NCBI GenBank assembly: GCA_028274465.1
Contig: CM051458.1
Coordinates: 20,475,566-20,539,565, forward strand
DNA from: Plantago ovata
Lineage: Eukaryota > Streptophyta > Magnoliopsida > Lamiales > Plantaginaceae
Reading direction: 5' to 3'
DNA length: 64,000 bases
Shown: in pieces, positions 1 to 11,440 of the stretch
How the letters are laid out: the number at the start of each line of letters is the position of its first letter
Numbering within the stretch: the first letter of the stretch is position 1
The notes under the pieces: generated by a model
What the model was told of the DNA's origin: nothing
Database searches by the model: none
Seen by the model: only the letters and a program-made list of their open reading frames with translations
Position numbers and translations under genes: made by a program

Positions 1-916
1 TGCTACTGGTGAAAAGGTTTCATCGTAATCGATGCCATACCTTTGTGGTAGCCCTTCGCCACAAGTCTAGCCTTGTGCGTTTGTACCTTGCCATCGGCAT
101 TGTCTTTCTTTAAAGACCCATTGCACAAAATAGGTCTACCCCTTGGGGCAAGTCTACCAAGCTCCAACTTGGTTCAGGTACATGGAGTCTATTTCCAATT
201 CCATGGCCTCTTGCCATCTGTCTGAGTCAATATCATTTATGCCTCTTTTGTAGGTCTCGGGGTCTTCCCGATCTGATAAGCCAACATCAAGTTCACTGAT
301 GTCTTCTATCATAAGGCTTTGCTTCTGAGGTCCTTTTGGGATCCTCTTCGACCTACGGAGCTCGACTGTGCTCTGTCAGGTTTCTGGTGATTTTCTTTTC
401 TTTCTGGCTTCGTGTAACACGAACATTATCAGTGGGCACTGATGCAGCTGGTCGCGTGCTACGACCTTGTTCCCTAGCGGGAGGCTGCTCTTTGCAACTT
501 GTGCACCAGGTTGATTGACAACGGGTTCTATGGTGTGGTTTCAACTGTTGATCTAATCACAGACTCCCACTGACTATGACTGCCTAGCAAGTGTCATATA
601 ATCATTACCTTGTCGCTTCGAAAGCTCCCACTGAACTTGAGTCCAAATCAGAAGATTTAGATAACTCATGTTCGGCGCGTGTCAAGTCTTGAATTTTTCA
701 AGTTCTATCATATCATTTAACATCTCTTTTCGAGGTATTCTGCTTCTAAAAAACTTGACGTTTCTAGATACTATCATCGTGATCTTCAGCATGATAGAAT
801 TCATATCCGCTCGTAGACGAGGATAGCCTATGAATAAAATATTGACACCCTTGGCAATCTAACTTATCAATGACAACAATTTGACTATCGCAGGACAGCC
901 CCAGGTCTAAGTAGGG
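1..916 (-). mobile_element. Angela-type Ty1/copia pol fragment
   Basis: This is a piece of copia pol read on the minus strand. It covers the stretch between integrase and the start of the reverse transcriptase. It lines up by eye, at roughly 90% identity, with 59030-59935 of the larger Angela element in this window, including the segment before the reverse transcriptase core. It is cut by the window edge on the left and by a scaffold gap on the right, so no LTR is visible. It is a broken fossil with several breaks. Confidence 0.85.
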
Positions 917-1016
917 NNNNNNNNNNNNNNNNNNNNNNNNNNNNNNNNNNNNNNNNNNNNNNNNNNNNNNNNNNNNNNNNNNNNNNNNNNNNNNNNNNNN
1001 NNNNNNNNNNNNNNNN
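917..1016. other. Scaffold gap, 100 N
   Basis: Exactly 100 N, the same length as the two other gaps in the window, so the size is conventional rather than measured. It separates two different copia elements, so the 5' LTR of the right-hand one may be hidden here. Confidence 0.99.
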
Positions 1017-1130
1017 TGTTATTAGTTTTAATCTTGAGCTTTGTTATTAGCCAAATCACGCTGTTGTTCTCGCAACCAATCATCGATATCAATCAGAAAT
1101 CAACGTGAATCACAAGATCCACTGCTCACT

Positions 1131-2480
1131 ATGGCTACCTGTGATGCTATCAGTACAACTCACACACCTGAACGACAAGAAGGGAGAGGATTGATCTCTC
1201 CACCGTCAAAGACACCAATGATGATCTCATGATCCTTATGGTCCCTTCTATCTGGACCGACCGACACAGCTACTGTTGTCATAGAGCCAAAACTCACAAC
1301 TCAAATATTATGATTGGAAACGAATGATTTCTATGCATCTTGAGGCTAAAAATAAATGGGTTTGTGAATGGAACCCATTAAACAGCCAGAAATTGATGAT
1401 CCACTTTATATGCCCTGGATCAAGTGTAATAGTTGATATTCACATGGATTTTGTATTCTGTCAGTAAGAGATAGCCTCCAATCTCAGATTTGCCAATACA
1501 AGCCAAAGAGCTTGGGAAAGCTGGCTGTAAGATATGCCTCCCCTGAGGCTTTGAATTTTGAGTTAAGAAAGATCTCATGTGTCTCATTCAATCACAATGT
1601 CCGTTGAAGGATACTTTGATGCTCGGTTAATCTTCTCAATGACTCAGAACTTTAGGCCAAAGCAAGGTTGCCAATGCGGAAAGTGCCCTTGCAGATCACT
1701 CCATGATCTTGCTGAAATGGAGGAAGATGATGAATTGTTCCAGTTTTGCATGGGTCTAACCAGTGCTCATACTCAAGTGAGAACTCAGATCTTAACTATG
1801 GAAAAGCCACCTACCCTTGACAGAGCTCTTAAACTCGTGCTCCAAGATGAAAAGCAGAGAGGATTAGCACTATCAATAACAGTGGTAGTGAAGCTTCTGC
1901 GATGATGGTTGACACCTCCAACATGGCTGCTGGACACAAAAGGAAAGGGAAGAATCAACTGTACTGTACCAAGTGCCGTAAAGCAGGTCACAGCAATGAG
2001 CAGTGCATGATTTGCACTTTCTGTCACAGACCAGGTCACCTCGAGAAGAATTGCTACAGGAAGAATGGTTTCCCACCTGATTTCAAGTTCACAAGGAACA
2101 ACAATGCTGGTGGGTATGTCAATGTCACTCAGGGAGACCAGAGAAATCCGGTGAATCAACAGAGAAACGATGAGATAACCATCACCAATGCTCAATTGCA
2201 AGCTTTCTTCAAGATGATCAAACCGAATGCTCCTGCCATAGTCGGCTCATCAACTTCTCAGATCAATGCCGTTTCATCCAACAATTTCACACAGAATCTC
2301 ACTGATGAAGAGTGGGCAGGTAATACTGTTATCATGTTTTTAATAATTTTAATCATGTTATTTGGATTCTTGATTCAGGAGCATCTGATCACATTATTTA
2401 TTCACCATCATTATACACTCACAACATTAGAAATGTTGTTTCAAAAGTACAATTACCAACTCAACAATTCACAGTGGTAA
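1131..2480 (+). pseudogene. copia gag region with two zinc knuckles
   Basis: Fossil gag of the plus-strand copia element. Two CX2CX4HX4C zinc knuckles lie close together around 1965-2055, beginning CTKC and CTFC. They are followed by the NGFPPDFKF-like segment common after copia gag knuckles. Gag would package the element RNA. The reading is broken in several places. Confidence 0.75.
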
Positions 2481-3647
2481 CTCATATTGGTGACATTCTT
2501 ATTGAAAAGAATGTCATACTCAAAAATGTACTTTGTGTGCCATCATTCAAAGTAAATTTAATTGATGTTTCTCGATTGACTGATGATAATGATATCTCTA
2601 TTGTATTTAATAAAAATCATTGCAAAATGCAGATGAACTCTTCAAAGGAGGAGATTGCAGGATCAGAATTGAACATGGTCTTTATTATGTTAGCCTGCAT
2701 CCCTTGACTTTTCACAACTACATCAATGTCATCGGCCAAATAAGGAATTGTGGCATTCTAGATTAGGACACATTCCAGTTACAAAGCTCAAGTTGATTGA
2801 GCAATTTTCTCCTATTGTAACAAGCATTGATGTACAAGCTTGTGATGTCTGTAGCAAGGCTAAAACAAGAAAATTCCTTTTCCAGTGAATGAACACTGTT
2901 CTAGTTATTCTATTCTTGAACTTTTACATATAGATATTTGGGGTCCTTTTTCCCAAACAGCATTGAATGGTCACAGATTTTTCCTAACTATTGTTGATGA
3001 TTATTCTCGACTGACTTGGACTTATCTCATGAAATACAAATCTGATGTAGCTACATTTTATCTAATTTCATTCATCTCATAGGTACACAATTTAATAAAA
3101 CAGTTAAAATCATAAGAACTGATAATGGTGTCGAATTTCAATTAGAATCTTTCTATAACAGTACTGGTATTCTACATCAAAAGACTTGTGTTTACACCCC
3201 ACAACAAATGGAGTAGTTGAGAGAAAACATCAAACTCTCCTCAATGTAGCCCGAGCATTGATGTTTCAGGCAGACCTTCCTCTTAAGTTCTGGGGAGATG
3301 TTGTTCTACAGCGACACACTTGATTAATCGAATACCATCCGTTGTTATCAACAAGGATACACCATATGAAAGGTTCTTTGGAAAGAAACCAGATTATTCA
3401 CACATACGCGCTTAACATATGGGGCGTCCATATCACAACTTCGCCACAAATTCAGTCCAAGATCAAGAAAAGCCATCTTTATTGGCTATCCGGCGAATAT
3501 CAAGGGTTATAAATTGTATGATCTTGATAATAAGATCACTTTTATCTCAAGAGATGTAGTTTTTCATGAGCACATATTCCTTTCCGAAAGGATCATTCAT
3601 TCTCTGACTCATGTGACTCTACACGCTCGGAAACAATCCAAGACAAT

Positions 3648-4739
3648 TTGTTTATTCCTGACATACGCACTTCATTCAATCATAATGACAGTATGTCCCC
3701 TTCTGAGGATCAGGCCGTTCACGAGAACAACTCTAATGAGAACTCTGTTCCTAGTTCGCCACGTGATCAGGCACACTCTCCTTCGCCTGTTCCTAGTTCA
3801 CCCTCTCTTTCTTCATCACCACAAATGAACGATAATCATCATGATCCTGAACCTTCTGAGTTGCAAGAACAACCAGAATCAATCACATCTCTTCGCAAAT
3901 CTACTAGAAACAAACAAAAGAGCGTTTGGCTCAAAGATTTTCACTGTGCAGAATTGAAGAAAGGCACAAGACAAGCCACTCAATCTAGCACAGCATATCC
4001 CATTTCCATGTATCTATCATATGATAGACTTTCAGAAAATCAAAAGACTTTCTCCATCTCCTTATCTATTCTTGAGGAACCAAAAAGTTTCCAGGAAGCA
4101 ATCAAATACCCCCAATGGAGACAAGCCATTCAAGAAGAGCTGGATGCAATGCACCACAACAATACCTGGAGCATCACTACACTTCCACAAGGACACAAAG
4201 CAGTAGGATGCAAGTATGTCTTCAAAACTAAATTAAAATCCGATGGTAGCCTTGACAAATACAAGGCTCGGTTAGTAGCACAAGGATTTACACAACAACA
4301 TGGACTGGATTACAGTGAGACATTTAGTCCTATTGCTAAACTCACCACGGTTAAGATTTTTTTGGCTATAGCTGCACAGCACAATTGGAGGCTTTCCCAG
4401 CTAGATGTTCATAATGCCTTTCTTAGTGGTGATCTCGATGAGGACATTTACATGAAATTACCTCCTGGATACACCATTAAGGGGGAATCCTTAGAGAATA
4501 AAGTGTGTAAACTCAACAAATCAATTTATGGGCTAAAGCAAGCCTCCAGACAATGGAACATGAAATTCACTAATTCGCTCATTAAATTTGGTTTTGTTCA
4601 GTCCAAACATGATTATTCACTCTTCACTAAAAGAACAGAGAAAAGCTACTTGGTACTCCTAGTATATGTTGATGACATTTTGCTAGGAGGAACTAACTCT
4701 GATGAACTGAACAAAACAAAAGAGTACTTAAGACAATAA
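3648..4739 (+). pseudogene. copia reverse transcriptase block
   Basis: This is the longest open stretch of the element, 363 codons. It includes the KARLVAQGF, QLDVHNAFL, YGLKQASRQW and YVDDILL motifs of copia reverse transcriptases. It begins in a Ser/Pro-rich linker that usually separates integrase from reverse transcriptase. RNase H follows further downstream at about 5136-5405. It belongs to the fossil element at 1017-5984. Confidence 0.85.
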
Positions 4740-5620
4740 TTCAAGATCAGAGATTTAGGGGAACCTAAATATTTCTTAGGAATAGAAATTTCAAGATCAA
4801 GAGAAGGTATATATTTATGTCAGAGGAAATATACTCTGGAAATCATTCAAGAACATGGCTTGCTAGGATGCAAACCACTGATCATTCATAGAGCAGAATC
4901 ACCATATCCAAAAGGATGGAGATCCACTCAACAATCCAACTGAGTATAGAAAGATAGTTGGAAAATTAATTTATCTCACCTTAACGAGGCCAGACATCAG
5001 TTACTCGGTCAATATTCTCAGTCAGTACATGGAAAACCCCACAAAGGAACATATGGAGGTTGCACTGAAAGTGGTGAGATACTTGAAAGAAATCCAGGAC
5101 AGGGCATTCTACTGTCGTCACAAAGAAACCTGGAGTTGACAGCATTTGTAGATGCAGATTTTGATGGGTGTGTTGACACTAGAAGATCTCTATCCGGGTA
5201 CTGCATTTTCTTGGGGAAATCTCTCATTAATTGGAGAACCAAGAAACAAAATGTTGTTAGCAAGTCCTCTACAGAATCAGAATACAGAGCTATAGCTCAT
5301 GCCACTTGTGAAATCATGTGGATTCATTATATCATGAAAGATTTTGGTTTTGAACAAAAACAACCACGAAGTTGTATTGTGACAATCAGTCAGCAATTAG
5401 CCTGACTAAGAATCCTGTTTATCATGAGAAAACTAAACATATTGAGATCGATCAACATTTCATTAGATAAAAGGTACAAAGTAAGATCATTGAGGTGATT
5501 TATGTCCACACTTCACAACAGCCGGCAGATATGTTCACTAAGGCTTTGCCATCAGAGAAGATTAAGTTCTTCATGGGCAAGATGGGAGTAATAAATATTT
5601 ACTCTCATCTTGAGGGGGAA

Positions 5621-5984
5621 TCTCAAGAAATGAAAGAAAGAAGAACGAGAACAGGAGTTAACATAGGAGTTGAGCCGGACAACTCGGGAGTTAACATAGG
5701 AGTTGAGCCAGACAACACAGGAGTTAACATAGGAGTTGAACTAGAGCAGGTTAACTCCTTGGTCAACACCGCCATATTGAGAGAGTCCAATCTCATCAGG
5801 AAACTCCGGAAGAGTTTGAGAAGAAGAAAAGAATTAGTTTAGGGTTGGACACAGGCGTGTACATATAGTTTTATTAGGGTTTTAGTAGTATAAATAGCTA
5901 GCTATGTTTTCCTTTGTAAATCACGTCAATACACAAGAATTTTCTTACTTTTAATAAACTAAATTCACTTTATTTGTTCTGTCA
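5621..5984 (+). repeat. copia 3' LTR, left edge approximate
   Basis: This stretch follows the purine tract at 5611-5620 and ends in TGTCA at 5984, where LINE coding sequence begins. It contains a TATAAATA box at 5889-5896 and an AATAAA-rich tail. Near its start are three tandem copies of a 33-bp unit (about 5655-5750). The left edge lacks the expected TG start, so it is approximate. Confidence 0.55.
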
Positions 5985-8009
5985 TGATTCTAAGCGTATT
6001 CTGAGACATTGTGAATTTGCAAACAATTTTCAATCAATATAATAAAGCTTCTGGACAATCTATTTGTTGGTCCAAATCCAGAGTGGTTTTTCCCCAACAC
6101 TTCTTTTGGTATGAAGTATTATATTAAAAATTACTTAGGGGTTAAATCCAACAAGAGAACTGACAAATATTTGGGCATTCCCTTTTTACTAGGGAAAAAT
6201 AAAAAGATCTATTTCACTCTGTAATAGAAAAAACAATTAATAGGAAAAATAACTGGTATCATAGACATTTATCTCTTGCACGTAGGGTTCAATTAATTCA
6301 GTCTGTATCTAATGCTATGCATGTCCATATAATGAATGTGATTCCTCTTCCTGTAAGTGTCCAGCATGAGCTAGATTCTTTGAATAAGAAGTTTCTATGG
6401 AATCCTACAAGAAATACTTCTAGAAGAAGTAGAGTGAGGTGGAGTTATGTATGTCTACCTAAGTCTTCTCGGGGCTTGGGTATTAAAAATTTGCATGTAA
6501 TGGGTCAAGTTTATCAACTTAAACTCATATGGAAACTTTTATATGACAGTCAATCTTACTGGGCTGCTAGTTTTAAAATGAAATATTTTGCCTCTGTCTC
6601 CTTCTGGGAAGCCAGGGCTTTGGGGTAGGTAATGGTAGGCAATGGTCTCAATGTTGGTTTCTGGACAGATAGTTGGACTCTTGGGGGTCCTTTATTTCAT
6701 TACACTAACCATGAGTTTGATGAATCAGAAAAGTTCAGATTACTTAATCTCTAGTACTTGGAATGTTGATAAACTGAATCAAGTTCTGTCTACAGAAATA
6801 GTTCTTCATATTATTTCTACACCTGTTAATGTCAGTTTACAAGATGAAATGATTTGGACTTTTGAAGCTAATGGTGTTTTTTCTGTAAGATCAGCTTACA
6901 GGGTACTAATTAATAAGGAATGTCATCATCCAGTCTGGAACTGGAATAGAATTTGAAAATTGAAAATTTTACCTAGAATTAGAATGTTTTGGTGGTTTGC
7001 TATTCAAGATGTTTTACCTACCACTGTTTTCTTAGCAAAGAAACATGTTCCTATTTCTCAACTCTGTCAGCTGTGTCAGCAAGATAATGAAACTTTCCTT
7101 CATCTTTTTGCTCACTGCCCTTGTTTTGCATATCTAAGACTAATATTTACCCCAGCTGGTTGGAGTTGGCCAGATACTTATGTCAGTGATGTGTTCACAA
7201 AATTTAGTTTGAATTCTATGGCCCAACTAGATCTAGTTATTTTAGGTTATATACTATCTGGTTTTATAGAAATGCTTTTATTTTTAGGAAAACCCAGTTG
7301 AATGCTCAAGAAATGTATCATGTTGCTATGCAATTTAAAAGACAATCTCAGGTCTGCTTTCCTCCTGTCTCCTCTATGCGCATGCTTACTTTGTTCTGTA
7401 AATGGCAACCTATGTTTAATAAGCAATATGTGTTGAACTTTGATGGGTCTTGTATCCAAGTAACGGGTAAGGCTGGTTGTGGAGGATTAGTTAGGAACAG
7501 GGAGGGAGGGTTTGTGCGTGCTTATTCCTGCTTTCTGGGTACAGTAGACAACCATATATGGCTGAGTTTTATGGCCTTTTTCATGGCATAAACGTGTTAT
7601 TACAATTACAGATTACAATGTGGAAATCCAAAGTGACTCTAAGTATGTTGTTTCTTGTCTGGACAGGGAGATGCATCCGACATGGATTCATTGGCCCCTG
7701 GTGGATCTCATTAGACAGCAGCTGGACAAACTAGAGGAATGGCAGCTTTCGTTCGTGTACAGAAAATGTAATACTCCTGCATACATTTTAGCATCGTCGA
7801 CTCTCAGATACAGGATTCCCATAATTTTAGCTATTCCACTAGGCTTAGCACAACTATTTGGGACTTGTGTCCTTGTTGGTTGATCGATAGTTTGCAAAAA
7901 GATGTATGTAATAAATATCGATCCTCGGACTGTGAAAAGCCGGGATCACCGGAAAGCTGTACTTCCTCTGGTTTAATCAATGAATGTTTTTTGCTTTTGT
8001 TCAAAAAAA
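5985..8009 (+). mobile_element. L1-type LINE, 3' part, with RNase H domain
   Basis: This is the 3' part of a plant non-LTR retrotransposon. From 5985 the translation gives the end of the reverse transcriptase (SGQSICWSKS, then KYLGIPFLLGK), then the zf-RVT region (MFWWFAIQDVLPT, with CQLCQ and a downstream H and C, about 6960-7130). A type I RNase H follows at about 7430-7850 (NFDGSC, then QSDSKYVVSCL). The reading crosses several frames, with stops such as the one just before 5,990-6,000 and near 6955, so it is dead. It ends in a short A run at 8003-8009. The missing 5' part was presumably separated by insertion of the copia element on the left. Confidence 0.85.
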
Positions 8010-8144
8010 CTCTTTTGTAAACAAGAAAAGCAGACAATTAGTGGCATTTGGACGAAATAAGATTGACAAATAAAGAATTGATCATATTATGATGTCTAGT
8101 ATTACAAAGTTTACACTTTACAAAATGGCATTGATATCATACTT

Positions 8145-9268
8145 TCATGGAAATATGCCGTGATAATGATTAAAACCATCCCAGAGAAAAGGGTGATCCA
8201 TCCAGTTCTGAAATGGATCAAATGGCAAATCCACAAGAGGCTCCATGTTTTGGGACACAAGTGAAGAGCCAATATCTATTGTGTTCATGATATTGGTCTG
8301 AACTTGATTCTGGTTTAGAACATTCTGGAACATGATTGAAGACTCCATTTGTAAGCTTTTGTTGTAAGTCCCCATGATGTCCTGATTTTGACCAGAAAAC
8401 AGTTTCCCTTCAATTTTTGTTCCATTTCGTACATTGTAGGATCAGGTGAGAAAGTTTCACTAGGTTCCATTTGAGTTTCTTCACTTTCTCCAGTTGAGGT
8501 TTGAGCCTTTTGCTCAATTGGCTTGTGAGTAAGTGGATCAAGCCCTATGAGCTTCATCTTCTTCTTGATCCTCGTGTTCCAGTGGTTCTTGATTTCGTTA
8601 TCTGTCCTCCCTGGAAAGTGTGCGGCTATCTTAGACCACCTGTCACAAAATTATAACACAATAAGTAGAAGTTTATGTTGTCAACTTTTAGTAGAGAAAG
8701 TGTTGGAGATGTCAAGATCAACATTTATAAATGTGTGCTTACGATTATTTGACAACAAATTTCAAAAACATAAAAAATTCTAGCCCTTTTCCTTCTCCTT
8801 GAAGATTCTGATAGTTTTCAGAATTCGATTCTAGCTAAGAGAATAAACAACCTTTTATTGACGATTTATTACCTATTGCCTAGGCGAGAATGAAGCTCAA
8901 TGAGCATGTCTTCCTCCGCCTCGGTGAATCCACCTCTCTTGAGGTCCGGCCTTAGGTAATTTATCCACCTTAGCCTACAACTCTTCCCACACCTCGTCAA
9001 ACCTACATATATATCGTCATCACAACATATACATTCAGATCACGTTCACATAATAATCTTATTGGTTATAACATGAAATAAAAGCGATACAAGCGATATG
9101 AAATAGTAGTCCGATTTTAAAAAAACACAATTTACCTGCGAGTTTTGGAACAAGACGCCAACACTGAATCCCATTATTGAGGATGAAGTTCATGAGCTTG
9201 TTATCTTCCTCAATAGTCCATGGACCACGTTTGAGTCCAAGCTTTTCGCAACAAGGTTGTCTTCCCAT
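8145..9268 (-). CDS. R2R3-MYB transcription factor, MYB40/MYB20-like clade, with one apparent frameshift
   Basis: Three exons: 9268-9136 (133 nt), 9002-8873 (130 nt) and 8639-8145. The introns are GT-AG, 133 and 233 nt. Exon lengths and phases match the standard R2R3-MYB plan. The start [17 protein letters not shown] is typical. R2 and R3 repeats follow, with [10 protein letters not shown] at the exon 1/2 join and [18 protein letters not shown] in R3. In R3 the first Trp is replaced by Phe (GGFT), as is common. The bHLH-contact motif of R3 is absent. The protein would bind DNA in the nucleus. After about residue 140 the frame is lost at a T5 run (plus strand 8414-8418). One more base there would lead into a C-terminus ending at 8145 and give 252 residues, with total exon length divisible by three. 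The clade call rests on memory of related proteins; the MYB family call is firm. Confidence 0.88.
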
Positions 9269-9352
9269 GCTTACAAGAGGGTTCTCCCAAGAAGCAAAGT
9301 TCAAGTGTACAACTAAACAATTCACTAAATAGAAACCTCTCTGTACCAATCA

Positions 9353-10051
9353 ACTTGTATTAACTCATGAAAAAGTGTTGTAAGCATCAGCAAATAAAGG
9401 ATAAAGCTGGTTATATATTGGAACAAAGATTCCTCCAGCTAATGCACAGATCAAATGGGTGTTGATTTTTGAAGAACAAAAGCCCAAGTCATAATTATTG
9501 AGTTTCGAAAATTAATAAATAAAACACGATGCTTTAGAACTATTGGAACAAGTGTGTTTTATGCTACCAAATTCAACTCATTAGAAGATTAAGTTGTGAC
9601 AAAATATGAATGATTGGAAGTAGCCGCTATGTTAAGGGACAATGTGATTAGAGAATTGAGAAAAATAGACGTGAGTCCTTGTCGTTGACATGTTTTTATA
9701 TTGTTGTTAAGGGCAATGATTTTTTGTTACAGAAAAAAGTACAAGAACACAAATTCACAACAAAATTAAAAAGCTTCATTAATGGGAGGCAACTCATTGT
9801 GGAGCAAAGTTTACTTATTTTAATTGTGTCGGCCCTCGTGTGAAATCCCTCACCCCTACTTTGGGGTGTGAATGGGCAAAGGTTCTAACAAGTTACTGCA
9901 TTGAGAAATGGAGGTGTTATACAAGTCAAATATCACATAAAAATAAAAATGGAGGTGTTATTCTTTTAGGAAATTGAAATTGAATAAATGGAAATTAAAG
10001 TGCTAAATGTTTCACAAAATGTGCCATTTGATGATAATTTATGAATTATAA
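9353..10051. other. Intergenic, MYB upstream region
   Basis: AT-rich non-coding DNA upstream of the minus-strand MYB gene, so it should hold that gene's promoter. I see no convincing ORF, RNA gene or further element. No TATA box stands out clearly enough to call. Confidence 0.5.
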
Positions 10052-10053
10052 TA

Positions 10054-10250
10054 CTCATCCGTTTTTTTAGATTGTTTACGTTTGCTTTTGAAACGGTTTT
10101 TAAGGAGGCTGGTATGATGAATGTAGTGTTGGTTTAGTGGCAGGACCCACAATAAAGTTGTGAGATAGAAAGTTGTCAAAAAAAGAACGTAAACAATCTA
10201 GAAAAATGGACGAAAAAGGAATACGTAAACAATCTAAAAAAACAGATGAG
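10054..10250. mobile_element. Stowaway-type MITE, 197 bp, with duplicated right terminal repeat
   Basis: The left end CTCATCCGTTTTTTTAGATT (10054 on) pairs with the right end AATCTAAAAAAACAGATGAG (to 10250). The inverted repeats are about 28 bp with few mismatches. A TA lies directly outside each end (10052-10053 and 10251-10252), the target duplication of Tc1/mariner-type Stowaway elements. There is no coding capacity. A second, diverged copy of the right terminal repeat lies just inside, around 10185-10213. Confidence 0.85.
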
Positions 10251-10258
10251 TACATGAT
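10244..10258. repeat. Target-site duplication, left copy (15 bp)
   Basis: AGATGAGTACATGAT occurs here and again exactly at 11426-11440, bracketing a segment that begins with a long T run. The first seven bases are the end of the MITE inverted repeat. Confidence 0.85.
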
Positions 10259-11425
10259 TTTTTTTTTTTTTTTTTGAAACGGCTAAAGATTTCATAAACG
10301 TAAAGAAAAAGTTGTGAGAGCAAGTACAAGTACGAGGTGCATAAGACATGCACCCCTCGACGAAAAGAATACAACCGAAGCAAATAGAGACCTACGATAC
10401 CCATCCCTAAAACCGTTATGGCCGCCACATTCTTCCCCCCCCCCCCCCCCCCGTCTAGTATATTCATCTTACTAGCAAGAGGCCAAGATCCGGGGGATTG
10501 CAAGTTGTACCACCAACTCATGGTCAAGTCCAAAAAGGGGGCATACATTTTGAATGCAAGTCTAGGTGACTTAGCTAATCACGAAAGATGATTTTCCCTT
10601 TGGTTGGCGGGCCAATCACGGAAATAAAAGGACGCTCTCAAAGGCTCTTCACAACCGAGAAAAAGGAGTAAAAAAAAAGAAGAAAAACTCCTCAAAAGAC
10701 AAACCCCAAATCCAAAGACACGTTCCAAGAAGATCAAGGAAGCAAAGGCGCCGAAGAGAATCAACGACCTGGACAAGACACCTCCAGTGGCCAAAAGTAG
10801 TACAAACCAAGCTAAGAGCCCCATAACAAGTGACAAGTTCCCTGAGCTCCACTTGCAGAACCGACAAGCAGCAGCAAACAAAAGGCCAAAAGACCTTAAA
10901 AGGCTTCAACCCAACAAAACAACTCAAGACCCTCGATTTTTCCTTATACTCCACTCCTACACCCTATGTCGAAAAGAGAACAAAGTTCCCTAGCCCACAA
11001 GTGGCAAGCAATTTAAAATAAGACCATAAGGAAAAACACGAGGGAAAAAAGCGAAGAGAAAGGAAGAAGAAGTCCCCAATAGCTATAAAAGTCGGGTCTT
11101 CACTTAAATAAGAGAAAAATCCCTTAAGTAAGTTGACTATAGCGTTAGAGGTAAAGAGGAGATATGATGAATACCCCCAGGACTTTACGAGTCAGGTTTT
11201 ACCTTGACTAGGGTGAGCTAATCAAGTTGACTCTAAGCCTTGAAAGACACTCACCACATACCTCATCCTCTTCTTCCTACCGAAGCTCCACCCTCTCAAG
11301 AAGGATGCTCGAAAGGACTCAAACCTTCAAACGAAGACCTCACCACAGACTTCCAGCCGCTGACAGATCGGCCACCACACCAAGGAAGACCTGGAAAAAA
11401 GAAATAATAAAATAAAAATAAAAAT
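10259..11425 (-). mobile_element. Non-LTR retroposon (LINE-derived or similar), minus strand, 1.17 kb
   Basis: The segment is bounded by a perfect 15-bp duplication (10244-10258 and 11426-11440). It begins on the plus strand with a T run followed by GAAACGGC, which is a poly(A) tail on the minus strand. Tail plus variable-length duplication is the hallmark of target-primed insertion. The body gives no recognisable reverse transcriptase, so it is a 5'-truncated LINE 3' end or a non-autonomous relative. Short open frames inside are hydrophobic and low in complexity, and I do not call them genes. A run of 18 C lies at 10435-10452. Confidence 0.75.
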
Positions 11426-11440
11426 AGATGAGTACATGAT

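Larger units (their letters stand above)
1017..5984 (+). mobile_element. Ty1/copia retrotransposon, plus strand, 5' LTR not visible
   Basis: Parts in order: gag start near 1131, gag with two CCHC knuckles, protease and GAG-pre-integrase, integrase (WGPF and TIVDDYSR motifs near 2940-3010), reverse transcriptase (YVDDIL near 4665-4685), RNase H (about 5136-5400), a purine tract at 5611-5620, then a short 3' LTR. This order (integrase before reverse transcriptase) defines Ty1/copia. Sequence right of 5984 reads as LINE reverse transcriptase C-terminus, so this element probably inserted into a LINE whose left part lies in or beyond the gap. It is a fossil with many breaks. Its lineage within copia is not settled. 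Confidence 0.88.

Noticed and set aside
10579-11021. Hydrophobic and Lys-rich frames inside the retroposon
   Set aside because: Low complexity, both strands open, no recognised domain.
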